64,000 nucleotides of DNA from JBBQCW01 sp038319025 (GTDB taxonomy: Bacteria; Actinomycetota; Thermoleophilia; Solirubrobacterales; Solirubrobacteraceae), in the NCBI GenBank assembly GCA_038319025.1, contig JBBQCW010000014.1:16094-80093 (forward strand), given 5' to 3'. Shown piece by piece: positions 30,308 through 39,112 of the stretch. The translations under genes were made by a program, and so were the position numbers. Below the pieces are notes generated by a model that made no database searches, was not told the DNA's origin, and was given only the letters and a program-made list of their open reading frames with translations. Position 1 is the stretch's first letter, and every line of letters starts with the position of its first letter.

Positions 30308-31375
30308 ATGATCAGCCCCATGCGCGTCCGCGGTGTCGTCCAGGCCGTCCTGCTCGGGGCGGCGCTCGCCGGGGTGCTCCCGTCGAGCGCGTCCGCCGCA
30401 GCGCTGCCGCCGGGGCGGCCCGTGACGATCGCCTGGGGTGGCGACACGACGCTGGGCAGCAGTTACGGCCACCCACCCGACCACGGGTGGCCGCTGCTCA
30501 GCGGCGTCGCCCGGCTGCTCGGCGCGGCCGATATCTCCGCGGTCAACAACGAGGGCACGTACGGCTCCGGCGGCGCCTCGAAGTGCGGCTCAGGTTCGGC
30601 GGACTGTTTCGCCTTCCAGGCACCCCCGGCCAATGCCGCCACGCTGCGCCGGGCCGGCGTCGACATCGCCAATCTCGCCAACAACCACGCCTTTGACTTC
30701 GGCGCGTCCGGGCGCGCCCAGACCGTGGCCGCACTCCGTCGGCAGGGCATTCCAACCGCCGGAGGCCCGGGCCAGATCACGATCCTGGACCGGCCCGGGG
30801 TGAAGGTCGCGTTCGCCGGCTTCAGCGCATACTCGTGGACAGCGTCGATCACCGACCTGGCCGGCGCTCGGGCGCTGATCCGTAAGGCGGCTGCGCGAGC
30901 CAACCTGGTCGTCGCCTTCCTGCACGGCGGCGCCGAGGGCGCCAACCAGACGCACACCCCGAACGCGGACGAGGTCGCCTTTGGTGAGCATCGGGGCAAC
31001 ACGCGCGCCTTCGCCCATGCGGCGATCGACGCGGGAGCCGACCTGGTTCTCGGCTCCGGGCCGCATGTGCTCCGCGGCATGGAGGTCTACAAGGGCAGGC
31101 TGATCGCGTACTCGCTGGGCAACCTCGCGGGCTACAAGAACTTCGGCACCGGCGGGAACCTCTCCCTCAGCGGGATCCTGCGCGCCACGATCGGCGGCGA
31201 CGGTCAGATCCTGGCTGCGCGCATGGAATCCCTGCGCCTGGATGACACCGCCATCCCCCATGTGGACGCATCCGGCGCGGCCGCTCGCCTCGTCACGTCG
31301 GTGTCTAGAGCGGACTTCGGCGCCCGTGGCGTCACCGTCGCGCCCGGCGGCGCGCTGACCCTTCCCGGCACATGA
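30308..31375 (+). CDS. CapA-family secreted metallophosphatase-like protein
   Basis: The 355-residue exported protein belongs to the CapA/PgsA family named for poly-gamma-glutamate capsule synthesis. It has a signal peptide (VVQAVLLGAALAGVLPSSASA; the true start may be the ATG at 30308 or at 30320). The calcineurin-like motifs follow: AWGGDTTLG, NNEGTYG, NLANNHAFDFG, FLHGGAEG and GSGPHVLRGMEVYKGRLIAYSLGNL. Metal-binding His/Asp are present in NNHAFDFG and GPHVLRG. No capsule polymerase genes are near. It lies between two acyl-CoA dehydrogenases on the same strand and is probably unrelated to them. Confidence 0.87.
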   Translation: MISPMRVRGVVQAVLLGAALAGVLPSSASAAALPPGRPVTIAWGGDTTLGSSYGHPPDHGWPLLSGVARLLGAADISAVNNEGTYGSGGASKCGSGSADCFAFQAPPANAATLRRAGVDIANLANNHAFDFGASGRAQTVAALRRQGIPTAGGPGQITILDRPGVKVAFAGFSAYSWTASITDLAGARALIRKAAARANLVVAFLHGGAEGANQTHTPNADEVAFGEHRGNTRAFAHAAIDAGADLVLGSGPHVLRGMEVYKGRLIAYSLGNLAGYKNFGTGGNLSLSGILRATIGGDGQILAARMESLRLDDTAIPHVDASGAAARLVTSVSRADFGARGVTVAPGGALTLPGT

Positions 31376-31397
31376 CCGCAAAACCCAGGTTGGAGAT

Positions 31398-32579
31398 ATG
31401 AGCACCAACGACGCCCTGCCCACGCCGGCCAACCGCGCCCTTGAGCCACCGCTGACCGTCGAGCACGAGGACCTGCGCGCGTCGATCCGCCGCTTCATCG
31501 AGAACGAACTGGCGCCGCACGCCCAAGAGTGGGAGGACGCGCACTGGTTCCCGAACAGCGTCTTTCCGGCGATGGCCAAGCACGGATTCCTGGGCCTGAA
31601 ATACCCGGAGTCGCTCGGTGGCGAGGGTGGCGGGTACCTGCACGACGTTGTCCTCACCGAGGAGCTTGCTCGCTGCGGATCCGGCGGTACCGCCGCTGGG
31701 ATCGGTGCCCACATCGGCATCGCCACTCCTCCGGTGTGGAAGTTCGGCACGCCCGACCAGCACGAGCGCTATCTGCGCCCGGCGATCGCGGGCACGGCGA
31801 TCGCGGCGCTGGGCATCACCGAACCGGACGCTGGGTCTGACGTGGCGGGCATCCGCACGAAGGCCACCCCGGTCGACGGCGGCTGGGTCCTGAACGGCTC
31901 CAAGATGTTCATCACCAACGGCGTGCGGGCGGACTTCGTGGTGATGGCCGTCAAGACGACCGCCGAGGGCGGTCACGGCGGCATCTCCTTCTTCATCGTC
32001 GACACCGATCAGTCCGGCTACGTGGCCGAACCGATCCTCAAGCTCGGCTGGGACGCTTCCGACACCGCGCTGATCGCGCTGGACGATGTATTCGTGCCCA
32101 CCGAGAACCTGCTCGGCGGCATGAACGAGGGCTTCAAGCTGATCATGGCCAACTTCCAGTGGGAGCGGCTGCTGATGGCGCTCGGCTCGGTTTCGTCGAT
32201 GCGTCTGGCTTTTGAGCGCACAGTGCAGTTCGCCACCGAGCGCAACGCGTTCGGCCGGCCGATCGGCAAGTTCCAGGCCATCCGCCACAAGTTCGCGGAG
32301 ATGGCGGTGACGATCGAAGCCGGTCATGCACTGACCTACCACGCCTTGCGCCTGTTTGATGCCGGTCAGGACGCCACGCGCGAGGTGACAATGGCCAAGC
32401 TCGCCACCCAGCGCGCCGCGTTCGACGTGATGGACACCTGTCTGCAGATCCACGGCGGCGCCGGCTACATGCGCGAGTACGGTGTTGAGCGGTGGGCGCG
32501 CGACGCGCGCCTGGGCCCGATCGGCGGCGGCACCGACGAGATCATGAAGGAGATCCTCGGGCGGCAGATGGGGCTGTAG
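31398..32579 (+). CDS. Acyl-CoA dehydrogenase (second copy)
   Basis: The 393-residue paralogue of the dehydrogenase at 29095 has LGITEPDAGSDVAGIRTKA, MFITNGVRADFVVM, RNAFGRPIGKFQAIRHKFAEMA and IHGGAGYMREYGVERWARDAR. The GAGT-type late motif is GGGTDEIMKEILGRQMGL. The catalytic Glu is expected at Glu256 of FQWERLLMALG. The two copies differ throughout, so this is an old duplication or separate acquisition, not a recent repeat. A GGAG precedes the ATG by about 5 nt. No copy of the 27-bp operator is seen in front of it. Confidence 0.93.
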   Translation: MSTNDALPTPANRALEPPLTVEHEDLRASIRRFIENELAPHAQEWEDAHWFPNSVFPAMAKHGFLGLKYPESLGGEGGGYLHDVVLTEELARCGSGGTAAGIGAHIGIATPPVWKFGTPDQHERYLRPAIAGTAIAALGITEPDAGSDVAGIRTKATPVDGGWVLNGSKMFITNGVRADFVVMAVKTTAEGGHGGISFFIVDTDQSGYVAEPILKLGWDASDTALIALDDVFVPTENLLGGMNEGFKLIMANFQWERLLMALGSVSSMRLAFERTVQFATERNAFGRPIGKFQAIRHKFAEMAVTIEAGHALTYHALRLFDAGQDATREVTMAKLATQRAAFDVMDTCLQIHGGAGYMREYGVERWARDARLGPIGGGTDEIMKEILGRQMGL

Positions 32580-32646
32580 TGCGGCAAGAGTGACCGGCTG
32601 GCGCACGGGCGCTAGGCTGCGCTGTAATCGTCTAAGGAGTCCAGCG

Positions 32647-34536
32647 TTGTCCTCGTTTCGCCGCGTCCTCGTCCTACTGATCCTCGTGGCTTGCTCCGCC
32701 GTGGTTCTGGCCCCAACTGCATCGGCGGCGATCACCGCCAGCACCGTCACCAGTCCGAGTCCCGGCCGTCTGCTGTACGACAAATCCGTAGACACGCAGG
32801 GCACCGTCAGCGGCACTGTCACGGGCAGCGGCAACGTGGACATCCGCTGCTACGCGGGCACCACGTTCTCCACGCTTCAGAGCAACGTCAGCGTCGTCGG
32901 CGGCACGTTCTCGATCACCAAGAGTTTCAAGGCAATCGCTGACAACCGTTGCACCTTGCGCGCGGTGCCAGTCGGCCTGGGCGCGGGCGCCGACACATCC
33001 GCGTTCAGCGGCCCGCTGTTGCTGGTTGATTTCACCGAGCGCGACACGCTGACGACCGGGGTCCCCGGCCAGCTCTACGACTACTACGAGTGGCGCCAGA
33101 ACAACACCGCGGGCAATGACTACGACTCGGTCGCATCCTGTGGGCTGTGTGATTCGCGCCTGTATGACCCGCTGACGGGTCAACAGGGGAAGTTCCTGTG
33201 GTACGGCAATGCAGCGCTTTACGGGTCCCACGGCGCCGACCGGGCGTACGCGATGATCGATGGCCATCGGGCCTACGCGTCACAAGCGGCAAGGAACATC
33301 AACTCGAACGCGGCCACCCAGCCGCCGGTGTCGGTGACGACGATCAGAGACGACACGGGGGACATGACCATCCACGAGATGTCGCCGTTGTCCCGCTGCC
33401 CCGACGATACGGACTCGCCCAACGCCGTGGCGTGCCCCGCGTTCACCCCCCTCGGCGTGACGCTGGATCGTACCTATCAGCAGACCGATGACGGTCGCCT
33501 CATCCGCGTGAGCGACCGCTTTCTGAGCACGGATGGGCAGGCCCACGATCTGGACCTCTGGTACGACAACACTCAGGACAAGAACGGCAGCCCACCGCAC
33601 CCGGCCGGCCAGTTTCCCTGGATGGGTGCGCCGCTCCACGAGACGGTCGCCGGCGAGGCGGTCACCGCGCCCCCCGCGGGGCCGGGCGTCCTGTACGTCG
33701 TACGCGATATCACGGCCCCGGACGGCGATGTGGCCAACCCCAACGGTGCGCTCGCGTTCAACCCGGCTCCCGACGGCATCGGATACGACAAGGGGTACGA
33801 CTTCGTCATGAAGTACCACCGCACCGTGCCGGCCGGGGGCGAGCTCGCCATTGATCAGTCCTACGTGATGCGTCAGACCCAGGCCGAGGTGCACACCGCA
33901 GCGAACGCAGAGGTCGACCACCTAGGCCTGCCGCAGGTGGCCATCAGTGCCCCGGCCGACGGCGCCACCGTGTCCAGCCCGTCGCTGACCGTCACCGGGA
34001 CCGCCTCCGACAACGTCGGCGTGGCCTCGGTGTCCGTCAACGGCCAGGCCGCCGTGCTCAACAGCGGCTCCTGGTCAGCGACCGTGACGCTTCCTCCCGG
34101 AACGAGCACCGTCACCGCTGTCGGCACCGACGGGGCCGGGAACACCGCGTCGGCTTCAAGGTCGGTCACCTACACGCCCCCGCCGCCGCCCGCCGCAACC
34201 AAGCTGAAGCTTGTGCTCGGATCGATCTCCAGCAAGCAACGGGTCAACAAGGCCAAGGCCGTGATCGTCAAGGCGGGATGCGGGGCCTTGGCCTGCAACG
34301 TCACCGCGACCGCCAAATCCAGCCTCAAGGAAACAAGCGCAGCCAGCACCAAGGGCAACGCGAGCGCTGGCTCCACCACCACGCTCAAGCTGAAAATTTC
34401 CGCGAAAACTCGCTCACGGATCGCTCGCGCCCTACGCCACCACAAAAAGGTGTCGTTCACGCTCACCCTGAACGCCACAGCCACCGGACACCCAGCCGCG
34501 GACCCGGTCAAGGTCAAGGTGAGCGTCAAACGGTGA
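32647..34536 (+). CDS. Secreted protein with C-terminal Ig-like domain
   Basis: This 629-residue exported protein is read from a TTG at 32647 (AAGGAG 7 nt upstream), which gives LSSFRRVLVLLILVACSAVVLAPTASA, a signal peptide. The body (about 30-420) has repeated Asp/Asn/Tyr-rich segments, cysteine pairs (CGLCDSR) and YDYYEWRQNN. A bacterial Ig-like/Glucodextranase-B-type domain follows at about 430-515 (PQVAISAPADGATVSSPSLT, then VGVASVSVNG and TAVGTDGAGNTASASRSV). A Pro linker and a lysine-rich tail (about 520-629) end in VKVKVSVKR. A surface or adhesin-like role is inferred; no enzyme motif is seen. Confidence 0.7.
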   Translation: MSSFRRVLVLLILVACSAVVLAPTASAAITASTVTSPSPGRLLYDKSVDTQGTVSGTVTGSGNVDIRCYAGTTFSTLQSNVSVVGGTFSITKSFKAIADNRCTLRAVPVGLGAGADTSAFSGPLLLVDFTERDTLTTGVPGQLYDYYEWRQNNTAGNDYDSVASCGLCDSRLYDPLTGQQGKFLWYGNAALYGSHGADRAYAMIDGHRAYASQAARNINSNAATQPPVSVTTIRDDTGDMTIHEMSPLSRCPDDTDSPNAVACPAFTPLGVTLDRTYQQTDDGRLIRVSDRFLSTDGQAHDLDLWYDNTQDKNGSPPHPAGQFPWMGAPLHETVAGEAVTAPPAGPGVLYVVRDITAPDGDVANPNGALAFNPAPDGIGYDKGYDFVMKYHRTVPAGGELAIDQSYVMRQTQAEVHTAANAEVDHLGLPQVAISAPADGATVSSPSLTVTGTASDNVGVASVSVNGQAAVLNSGSWSATVTLPPGTSTVTAVGTDGAGNTASASRSVTYTPPPPPAATKLKLVLGSISSKQRVNKAKAVIVKAGCGALACNVTATAKSSLKETSAASTKGNASAGSTTTLKLKISAKTRSRIARALRHHKKVSFTLTLNATATGHPAADPVKVKVSVKR

Positions 34537-34617
34537 TGGGCGCCGGTGATGGCGCGTTCAGGCGGCCGCGCGATAGGGTCCCCGCCCTCACCGATCGACG
34601 AACCAGGAGAGCACAGC

Positions 34618-35445
34618 ATGGGAGTTCTTGACGGCAAGGTGGCCATCGTCACCGGATCGGCCCGCGGCATCGGCCGGGCGACGGCCGAGCTGCTCTCCGA
34701 GCACGGCGCGAAGGTCGTCATCAACGACCTCGACAGCGACGTCGCTGAGCAGACGGCAACGGAGATCGCCGGCGAGACGGCGGTCTACGGGGGCGACCTG
34801 ACGGTGTCCGGCGCGCCCGAAGCGCTGGTGCAGACGGCAATCGACGCGTGGGGCAAGATCGACATCATCGTCAACAACGCCGGCTACACCCTCGACGCTC
34901 CGATCCACAAGATGAGCGACGAGTGGTTCCAGAAGATGCTGGACATCCACACCATCGTCCCGTTCCGCGTGCTGCGCGCCGCCGCGCCGCACCTTCGCGA
35001 GCCGGCCAAGAAGGAGCGCGAGGAGGGCATCGAGGTCTTCCGCAAGGTCGTCAACATCTCCTCCATCTCCGGCACGATGGGCAATGCCGGTCAGGCCAAC
35101 TACGCCGCCGGCAAGAACGCCGTCGTCGGCATCACCAAGACGCTGGCCAAGGAGTGGGGCCAGTTCAAGATCAACGTCAACGCCGTCGCCTTCGGCTACA
35201 TCGAGACCCGCCTGACCGCCTCCAAGGACGACGAGAACGTGATGGAGATCGGCGGCGAGAAGGTGCAGCTCGGCATTCCGGACCAGCTGCGGGGCATGGC
35301 CTCGATGCTGATCCCGATCGGCCGCCCGGGTACGCCCCAGGAGGCCGCCGGCGGCGTGTTCTTCCTGTGCTCGCCGTGGAGCAACTACGTGTCGGGCCAG
35401 ACGCTGAACGTAACGGGTGGACAGTTCACCGGGATGACGTCCTAG
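34618..35445 (+). CDS. Short-chain dehydrogenase/reductase (FabG-like)
   Basis: The 275-residue SDR has the cofactor motif TGSARGIGRATAEL (12-25) and NNAGYTLDAP. The active site is Ser in NISSISGTMGNAGQANYAAGK with Tyr and Lys spaced YxxxK. The C-terminus VSGQTLNVTGGQFTG is usual for FabG-type 3-oxoacyl-ACP/CoA reductases. The ATG at 34618 follows an AGGAG. The substrate could be a 3-hydroxyacyl-CoA, consistent with the surrounding beta-oxidation genes. A GNAT gene follows after 12 nt and is probably co-transcribed. Confidence 0.92.
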   Translation: MGVLDGKVAIVTGSARGIGRATAELLSEHGAKVVINDLDSDVAEQTATEIAGETAVYGGDLTVSGAPEALVQTAIDAWGKIDIIVNNAGYTLDAPIHKMSDEWFQKMLDIHTIVPFRVLRAAAPHLREPAKKEREEGIEVFRKVVNISSISGTMGNAGQANYAAGKNAVVGITKTLAKEWGQFKINVNAVAFGYIETRLTASKDDENVMEIGGEKVQLGIPDQLRGMASMLIPIGRPGTPQEAAGGVFFLCSPWSNYVSGQTLNVTGGQFTGMTS

Positions 35446-35457
35446 AGGTCAACCGTC

Positions 35458-35910
35458 GTGACCATCATCACCACTGTCACCGAGGCCGATCTGCCGGAGC
35501 TGCTGGTGCTGATGCGCGGGTACGGCGACTTCTATGAGGTCTCGGTGACGGATGAACAGCTGCTGAACATCAGTCTGGCGCTGATCGCCGACCCCGCGCG
35601 GGAAGGCGTCCAGCTGCTGGCCCGAGCGGACGACCAGACGGCGGCTGGGTTCGCCACCGTTTACTGGTCGTGGACGACCACACGTGGAGGACGTCTGGCG
35701 ACGATGAACGATCTGTTCGTCACGCCCGAGGCCCGCGGCGCCGGCCACGCCGACGCGCTTATCCTGGCCTGCCGCGACCGTGCCCGCGAACACGGCGCCG
35801 TCGCGCTGGAGTGGCAGACGGCGCTGGACAACCACCGCGCCCAAGCCGTGTACGACCGGGTCGGCGGCGAGCGGTCGCAGTGGTATGACTACTCGCTCAG
35901 CGTCGACTGA
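35458..35910 (+). CDS. GNAT-family N-acetyltransferase
   Basis: The 150-residue GNAT domain has an acetyl-CoA-binding motif A in MNDLFVTPEARGAGHADALILACRDRARE, with the R/Q-x-x-G-x-A part as RGAGHA. LEWQTALDNHRAQAVYDRVGGE follows, the usual N-x-x-A-x-x-x-Y end. The start is GTG at 35458. The acceptor is unknown. It lies just behind the SDR gene. Confidence 0.85.
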   Translation: MTIITTVTEADLPELLVLMRGYGDFYEVSVTDEQLLNISLALIADPAREGVQLLARADDQTAAGFATVYWSWTTTRGGRLATMNDLFVTPEARGAGHADALILACRDRAREHGAVALEWQTALDNHRAQAVYDRVGGERSQWYDYSLSVD

Positions 35911-35926
35911 CGGGTCGGCCCGGACG

Positions 35927-36457
35927 TCAGCTCGGCACCGCGCCGAGCGTGAACACGCAGCCTGAGTAATACGCGCCGGCCTCGGAGACCAGGAACGCCA
36001 CCGTGTCGGCGATCTCCTCGGGCGTCGTCGCATCCCCCGGAAGCACGACCGTGGGTGTGATGTCAAAGCGCGCCCACTCGATCGAGAGCGTGCGGGCGAG
36101 TGACTCCAGCGCCGCACGAGCGCCGGCGGCGTGGGTGCCGTCGCCGGGCGCCGGGCCGATCAGCACGATCGCCCCACCGCCCGTGCCTTCTTCCATCCAC
36201 CGCTCGGTGGCCACGGCCCGCACAGCGTCCCAGGCCCCGTCCACGGCCGCCCGCAGCCCGTCGAGCCCCCCTCCGAGAGCCCGGAGCGGGCTTGCGGCAT
36301 CAACGATCAGCGCGTCTACCGCGCCCTCGTCCCCCACCCGCAAGATGCGAGCGCCCAGCGACGCACACCGCGCGCCTGCTCCGACCTCGTCGGCGCCGCA
36401 CACCGCAATGCTCCGCCCCGCCAAGAGCCCGGCGCGGAACAACGTGGACTCCGCCAT
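35927..36457 (-). CDS. Degenerate SDR-fold protein, catalytically impaired
   Basis: This 176-residue protein resembles the C-terminal two-thirds of an SDR. AIVLIGPAPGDGTHAAGARAALESLARTLSIEWARFDITPTVVLPGD aligns with the strand-loop region where the catalytic Ser...YxxxK would be. The Tyr is His (HAAGARAAL) and the Lys is replaced. The N-terminal GXXXGXG cofactor motif is absent. It probably does not reduce NAD(P) substrates and may be a regulatory or structural remnant. The start directly abuts the PlsC stop, so it is the third gene of a glpK-plsC operon. Confidence 0.55.
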   Translation of the reverse strand: MAESTLFRAGLLAGRSIAVCGADEVGAGARCASLGARILRVGDEGAVDALIVDAASPLRALGGGLDGLRAAVDGAWDAVRAVATERWMEEGTGGGAIVLIGPAPGDGTHAAGARAALESLARTLSIEWARFDITPTVVLPGDATTPEEIADTVAFLVSEAGAYYSGCVFTLGAVPS

Positions 36458-37234
36458 CTACACGGTCGCCGGGCGCTCGCCGCGGCGCGAGGCCCGCTCG
36501 CGCTCGCGCGCTCCGGCGCGGCCGACGGCCTCGAGCTCGCCGTACAGCTCGCGGATCTCAGCGAAGATCGCGTCGGCCACCGCCTGCTGCTGCTCGCGCG
36601 AAGGGTCGGCCACCACCGGGAAACGCATCGGATCGCCGTAGAGCACCGTGATCTTGGGTGCCTGCAGGCGCTTCCAGTTGCGGACCTTCTGCGAGCCGTA
36701 GATGGCCACCGGCACGATCGCGGCACCCGTCTGCAGGGCGATCTTTCCAATCCCCGGCTTGGCGGTATCGGCCAGACCGCCGCTGCGGGAGCGCCCGCCC
36801 TCGCAGTACATGACCATCGCGTTACCGCGGTCGAGCACCGCCCTGGCCGTGATCATCGCGTCGTCGTCGCGAGCGCCGCGACGAACGGGAAACACCCCGC
36901 CGTTGCGGTAGATGAAGGTGAGCGGCTTGTGGAACAACTGGGACTTGGCCATGAAGTGAACCTTGCGGCGCAGGAACGTGGCGACGAAGAAGTGATCCCA
37001 GAAGCTGAAGTGGTTGGGAGCGACGATCACGGGTCCACGGGCGGGGACGCGCTCGGAGCCGATCGAACGAGCCCGGTAGATGAGCCACACGATCGGGTTG
37101 AGCACCATGCGCACGCACTCGTACATCGCGTTCGGCGGTTGACGCCGAGCCTGGGCGTGGTAGCGGTCAAAGAACTCAGCGGGGCGTGAGTCCTTGTAGA
37201 CCTGCTCCTTCATCGGGGCGAGATCGTCAGCCAT
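36458..37234 (-). CDS. 1-acylglycerol-3-phosphate O-acyltransferase (PlsC-like)
   Basis: The 258-residue membrane-associated acyltransferase has the catalytic NHxxxxD box in APNHFSFWDHFFVA and VFPVRRGARDDDAM. MYCEGGRSRSG is the EGTR-like second box, here EGGRS. It transfers an acyl group from acyl-ACP/CoA to lysophosphatidate. It is preceded by glpK (12-nt gap), so glycerol-3-phosphate production and acylation are co-transcribed. The ATG at 37234 has a TAACGT hexamer ending 9 nt upstream, but the operon promoter upstream of glpK is the more likely driver. Confidence 0.87.
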   Translation of the reverse strand: MADDLAPMKEQVYKDSRPAEFFDRYHAQARRQPPNAMYECVRMVLNPIVWLIYRARSIGSERVPARGPVIVAPNHFSFWDHFFVATFLRRKVHFMAKSQLFHKPLTFIYRNGGVFPVRRGARDDDAMITARAVLDRGNAMVMYCEGGRSRSGGLADTAKPGIGKIALQTGAAIVPVAIYGSQKVRNWKRLQAPKITVLYGDPMRFPVVADPSREQQQAVADAIFAEIRELYGELEAVGRAGARERERASRRGERPATV

Positions 37235-37246
37235 ACAGGACCTACG

Positions 37247-38731
37247 TTACTCCGCCGCCCAACCTCTCGACCGGTCCACCGCGCGCCCCCACTGCGCCAG
37301 CAGGCCGGAGCGCTCGTCCTCGCTCATCTGCGGCTCGTACCGGGTGCGCTCACGCCACCCACTCACCACGGCGTCCTGACTCCACAGGCCCACGCCGACA
37401 CCGGCGAGCGACGCGGAGCCCAGCGCCGTCGTCTCGGCGATCTGGGGCAGGATCACGGGGACGCCGAGCACGTCGGCCTGGAACTGCATCAGCCACGCGT
37501 TCGTGATCGCCCCGCCGTCGGCCTTCAGGCAGCGCGCGGGTGTGCCCGAGGCGTCCTCCATCGCCCGGACCGCGTCGACTGTCTGGTAGGCGATCGCCTC
37601 CAACGTGGCCCGGGCGAGGTGGGCCCGACCGCTGCCCCGCGTGAGGCCGACGATGGTGCCGCGCGCGTACGGGTCCCAATGCGGCGAACCGAGGCCGGCG
37701 TGCGCGGGTACGAGGTAGACCCCGTCGTTTCCGTCCAACGACCGGGCGAGCGACTCGGTCTCCCCCGCGCTGGCGATGATCTGAAGCCCGTCGCGCAGCC
37801 ATTGCACCGCTGCACCGGCCATGAAGATCGAGCCCTCGAGCGCGTACGTGGTGCGCTGACCGATCTGCCAGGCGATTGTGGCGAGGACGCCCGGCGTGAC
37901 GGGCGGAGGCGTATCGCCGGTGTTGAGCAGAACGAAGGCGCCGGTGCCGTAGGTGTTCTTGGCGTCGCCCGGATCCAGGCAGGCCTGCCCGTACAGCGCC
38001 GCCTGCTGGTCCCCGGCCACGCCGCAGACCGGCACCTCGTGGCCCAGCAGTGTCTCGGGCCGCGTGGTGCCGAACGTCCCGATCGACGGCCTCACCTGGG
38101 CGAGCGAGGCGATCGGCACCCCGAACAGATCACACAGTTCCTCGTCCCAGCAGCCCTTGCGGATGTCGTAGAGCAACGTGCGGGACGCGTTGGAAGGGTC
38201 GGTGACGTGCTCGCCGGTCAGACGGAACAGCAACCACGAGTCCACCGTCCCGAACACCGCGCGACCGTTGCGGGCACGTTCACCAAGGCCGTCCACGTTC
38301 TCCAGAAGCCAGGCGATCTTCGTCGCCGAGAAGTACGGATCCAGCACCAGTCCGGTGCGCTCGCGGATCAGCGACTCATGGCCCGCTTCGCGCAGCATGT
38401 CGCACGCCGCGGCCGTCCGGCGGTCCTGCCACACCAACGCGTGGTGCAGCGGTTCGCCGGTCACCGGGTCCCAGACGCACACGGTCTCGCGCTGGTTGGT
38501 GATGCCCACGGCGATCACATCCCCGACGACGGCGTCCGCCGCCGTCAACGCGTCCGCGGCTACTTGGCGGATCGTCGACCAGATCTCCGCGGCGTCATGC
38601 TCGACCCAGCCAGGCCGCGGAAAGTGCTGGGTGAACTCACGGTATCCGCGGCCGACGAGTTCGCGCTCTGCGTCGAACAGGAGAGCGGTGGAGCCCGTCG
38701 TGCCCTGGTCGAGAGCGAGGATGAGCGACAT
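37247..38731 (-). CDS. glpK: Glycerol kinase
   Basis: The 494-residue FGGY kinase phosphorylates glycerol to sn-glycerol-3-phosphate. Signatures are LALDQGTTGSTALLFD (N-terminal phosphate-binding), GITNQRETVCVWD, and FGTVDSWLLFRLTG. Also present are TYGTGAFVLLNTG, MAGAAVQWLRDGL, PAHAGLGSPHWDPYARG and KADGGAITNAWLMQFQADVLG. The ATG at 38731 has TATGGT 6 nt upstream (leaderless). It leads the glpK-plsC-degenerate-SDR operon. No glpF or glpD is in the window. Confidence 0.96.
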   Translation of the reverse strand: MSLILALDQGTTGSTALLFDAERELVGRGYREFTQHFPRPGWVEHDAAEIWSTIRQVAADALTAADAVVGDVIAVGITNQRETVCVWDPVTGEPLHHALVWQDRRTAAACDMLREAGHESLIRERTGLVLDPYFSATKIAWLLENVDGLGERARNGRAVFGTVDSWLLFRLTGEHVTDPSNASRTLLYDIRKGCWDEELCDLFGVPIASLAQVRPSIGTFGTTRPETLLGHEVPVCGVAGDQQAALYGQACLDPGDAKNTYGTGAFVLLNTGDTPPPVTPGVLATIAWQIGQRTTYALEGSIFMAGAAVQWLRDGLQIIASAGETESLARSLDGNDGVYLVPAHAGLGSPHWDPYARGTIVGLTRGSGRAHLARATLEAIAYQTVDAVRAMEDASGTPARCLKADGGAITNAWLMQFQADVLGVPVILPQIAETTALGSASLAGVGVGLWSQDAVVSGWRERTRYEPQMSEDERSGLLAQWGRAVDRSRGWAAE

Positions 38732-38743
38732 GGCCGGACCATA
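38732..38743 (-). promoter_or_regulatory. Leaderless -10 of glpK
   Basis: TATGGT on the minus strand (38743-38738) ends 6 nt before the glpK ATG. Confidence 0.5.
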
Positions 38744-38768
38744 TCCCCGATGGGCTCACGCTGAGAAG

Positions 38769-38843
38769 CGTGGCCGGGACGTTCTGTCCGTTGGTGGGTC
38801 CTGTCCCGTCACCCACCGACGAACCCCCTCGGTCCCGGCCACG
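38769..38843. repeat. Nested perfect hairpin (12-bp outer, 7-bp inner stem)
   Basis: CGTGGCCGGGAC (38769-38780) pairs with GTCCCGGCCACG (38832-38843). GGTGGGT (38793-38799) pairs with ACCCACC (38811-38817) inside. There is no adjacent T-run. Confidence 0.6.
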
Positions 38844-39021
38844 ACTTCCTCAGCGAGCGGTGTCACACGCGGGAGAGACGCGCCCCACCGGTCAAGGCGG
38901 GCCCGCTCGATGGCGCCCTGAGTGGGTCAAGCCCAGGGAACCGATGGTGCTCACGGAGAAGCGGGACCAGCAAGCGTCACAGGAGGAGACGTTGGTCGCC
39001 GGGCCTGAGTGCGTCGCCGTG

Positions 39022-39085
39022 AACATATTCCGCATGGTGCCGTGCGGCGGGCCACCGCCACATAGACATCCGGTCGGGAATATGC
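39022..39085. repeat. Multi-stem inverted repeat
   Basis: CATATTCC (39022-39029) pairs with GGAATATG (39078-39085). Between them GCAT/GTGC-type and GGCG/CGCC stems can form. Confidence 0.4.
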
Positions 39086-39112
39086 CGGGCAGGTTTCGCC
39101 CGGTGGTCCGGT

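Larger units (their letters stand above)
38744..39112. other. Structured non-coding region upstream of glpK
   Basis: No credible gene is present; open frames here have no homology-like features. It holds two nested hairpin sets. At 38769-38843, a 12-bp perfect stem (CGTGGCCGGGAC with GTCCCGGCCACG) encloses a 7-bp stem (GGTGGGT with ACCCACC). At 39022-39085, CATATTCC pairs with GGAATATG around two smaller stems. It could hold a small RNA or long-range regulatory structure. Confidence 0.5.

Noticed and set aside
29095..32579. Whether the two acyl-CoA dehydrogenases are a recent tandem duplication
   Set aside because: The proteins differ along their length and an unrelated CapA-family gene lies between them, so the copies are old paralogues.
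38860..39000. Resemblance of GCGGGAGAGACGCG to the start of a glycine riboswitch
   Set aside because: The conserved downstream core (CCGAAGGAGCAA-like, CTCTCAGGC) is missing, and glpK is on the other strand and not a glycine-pathway gene.
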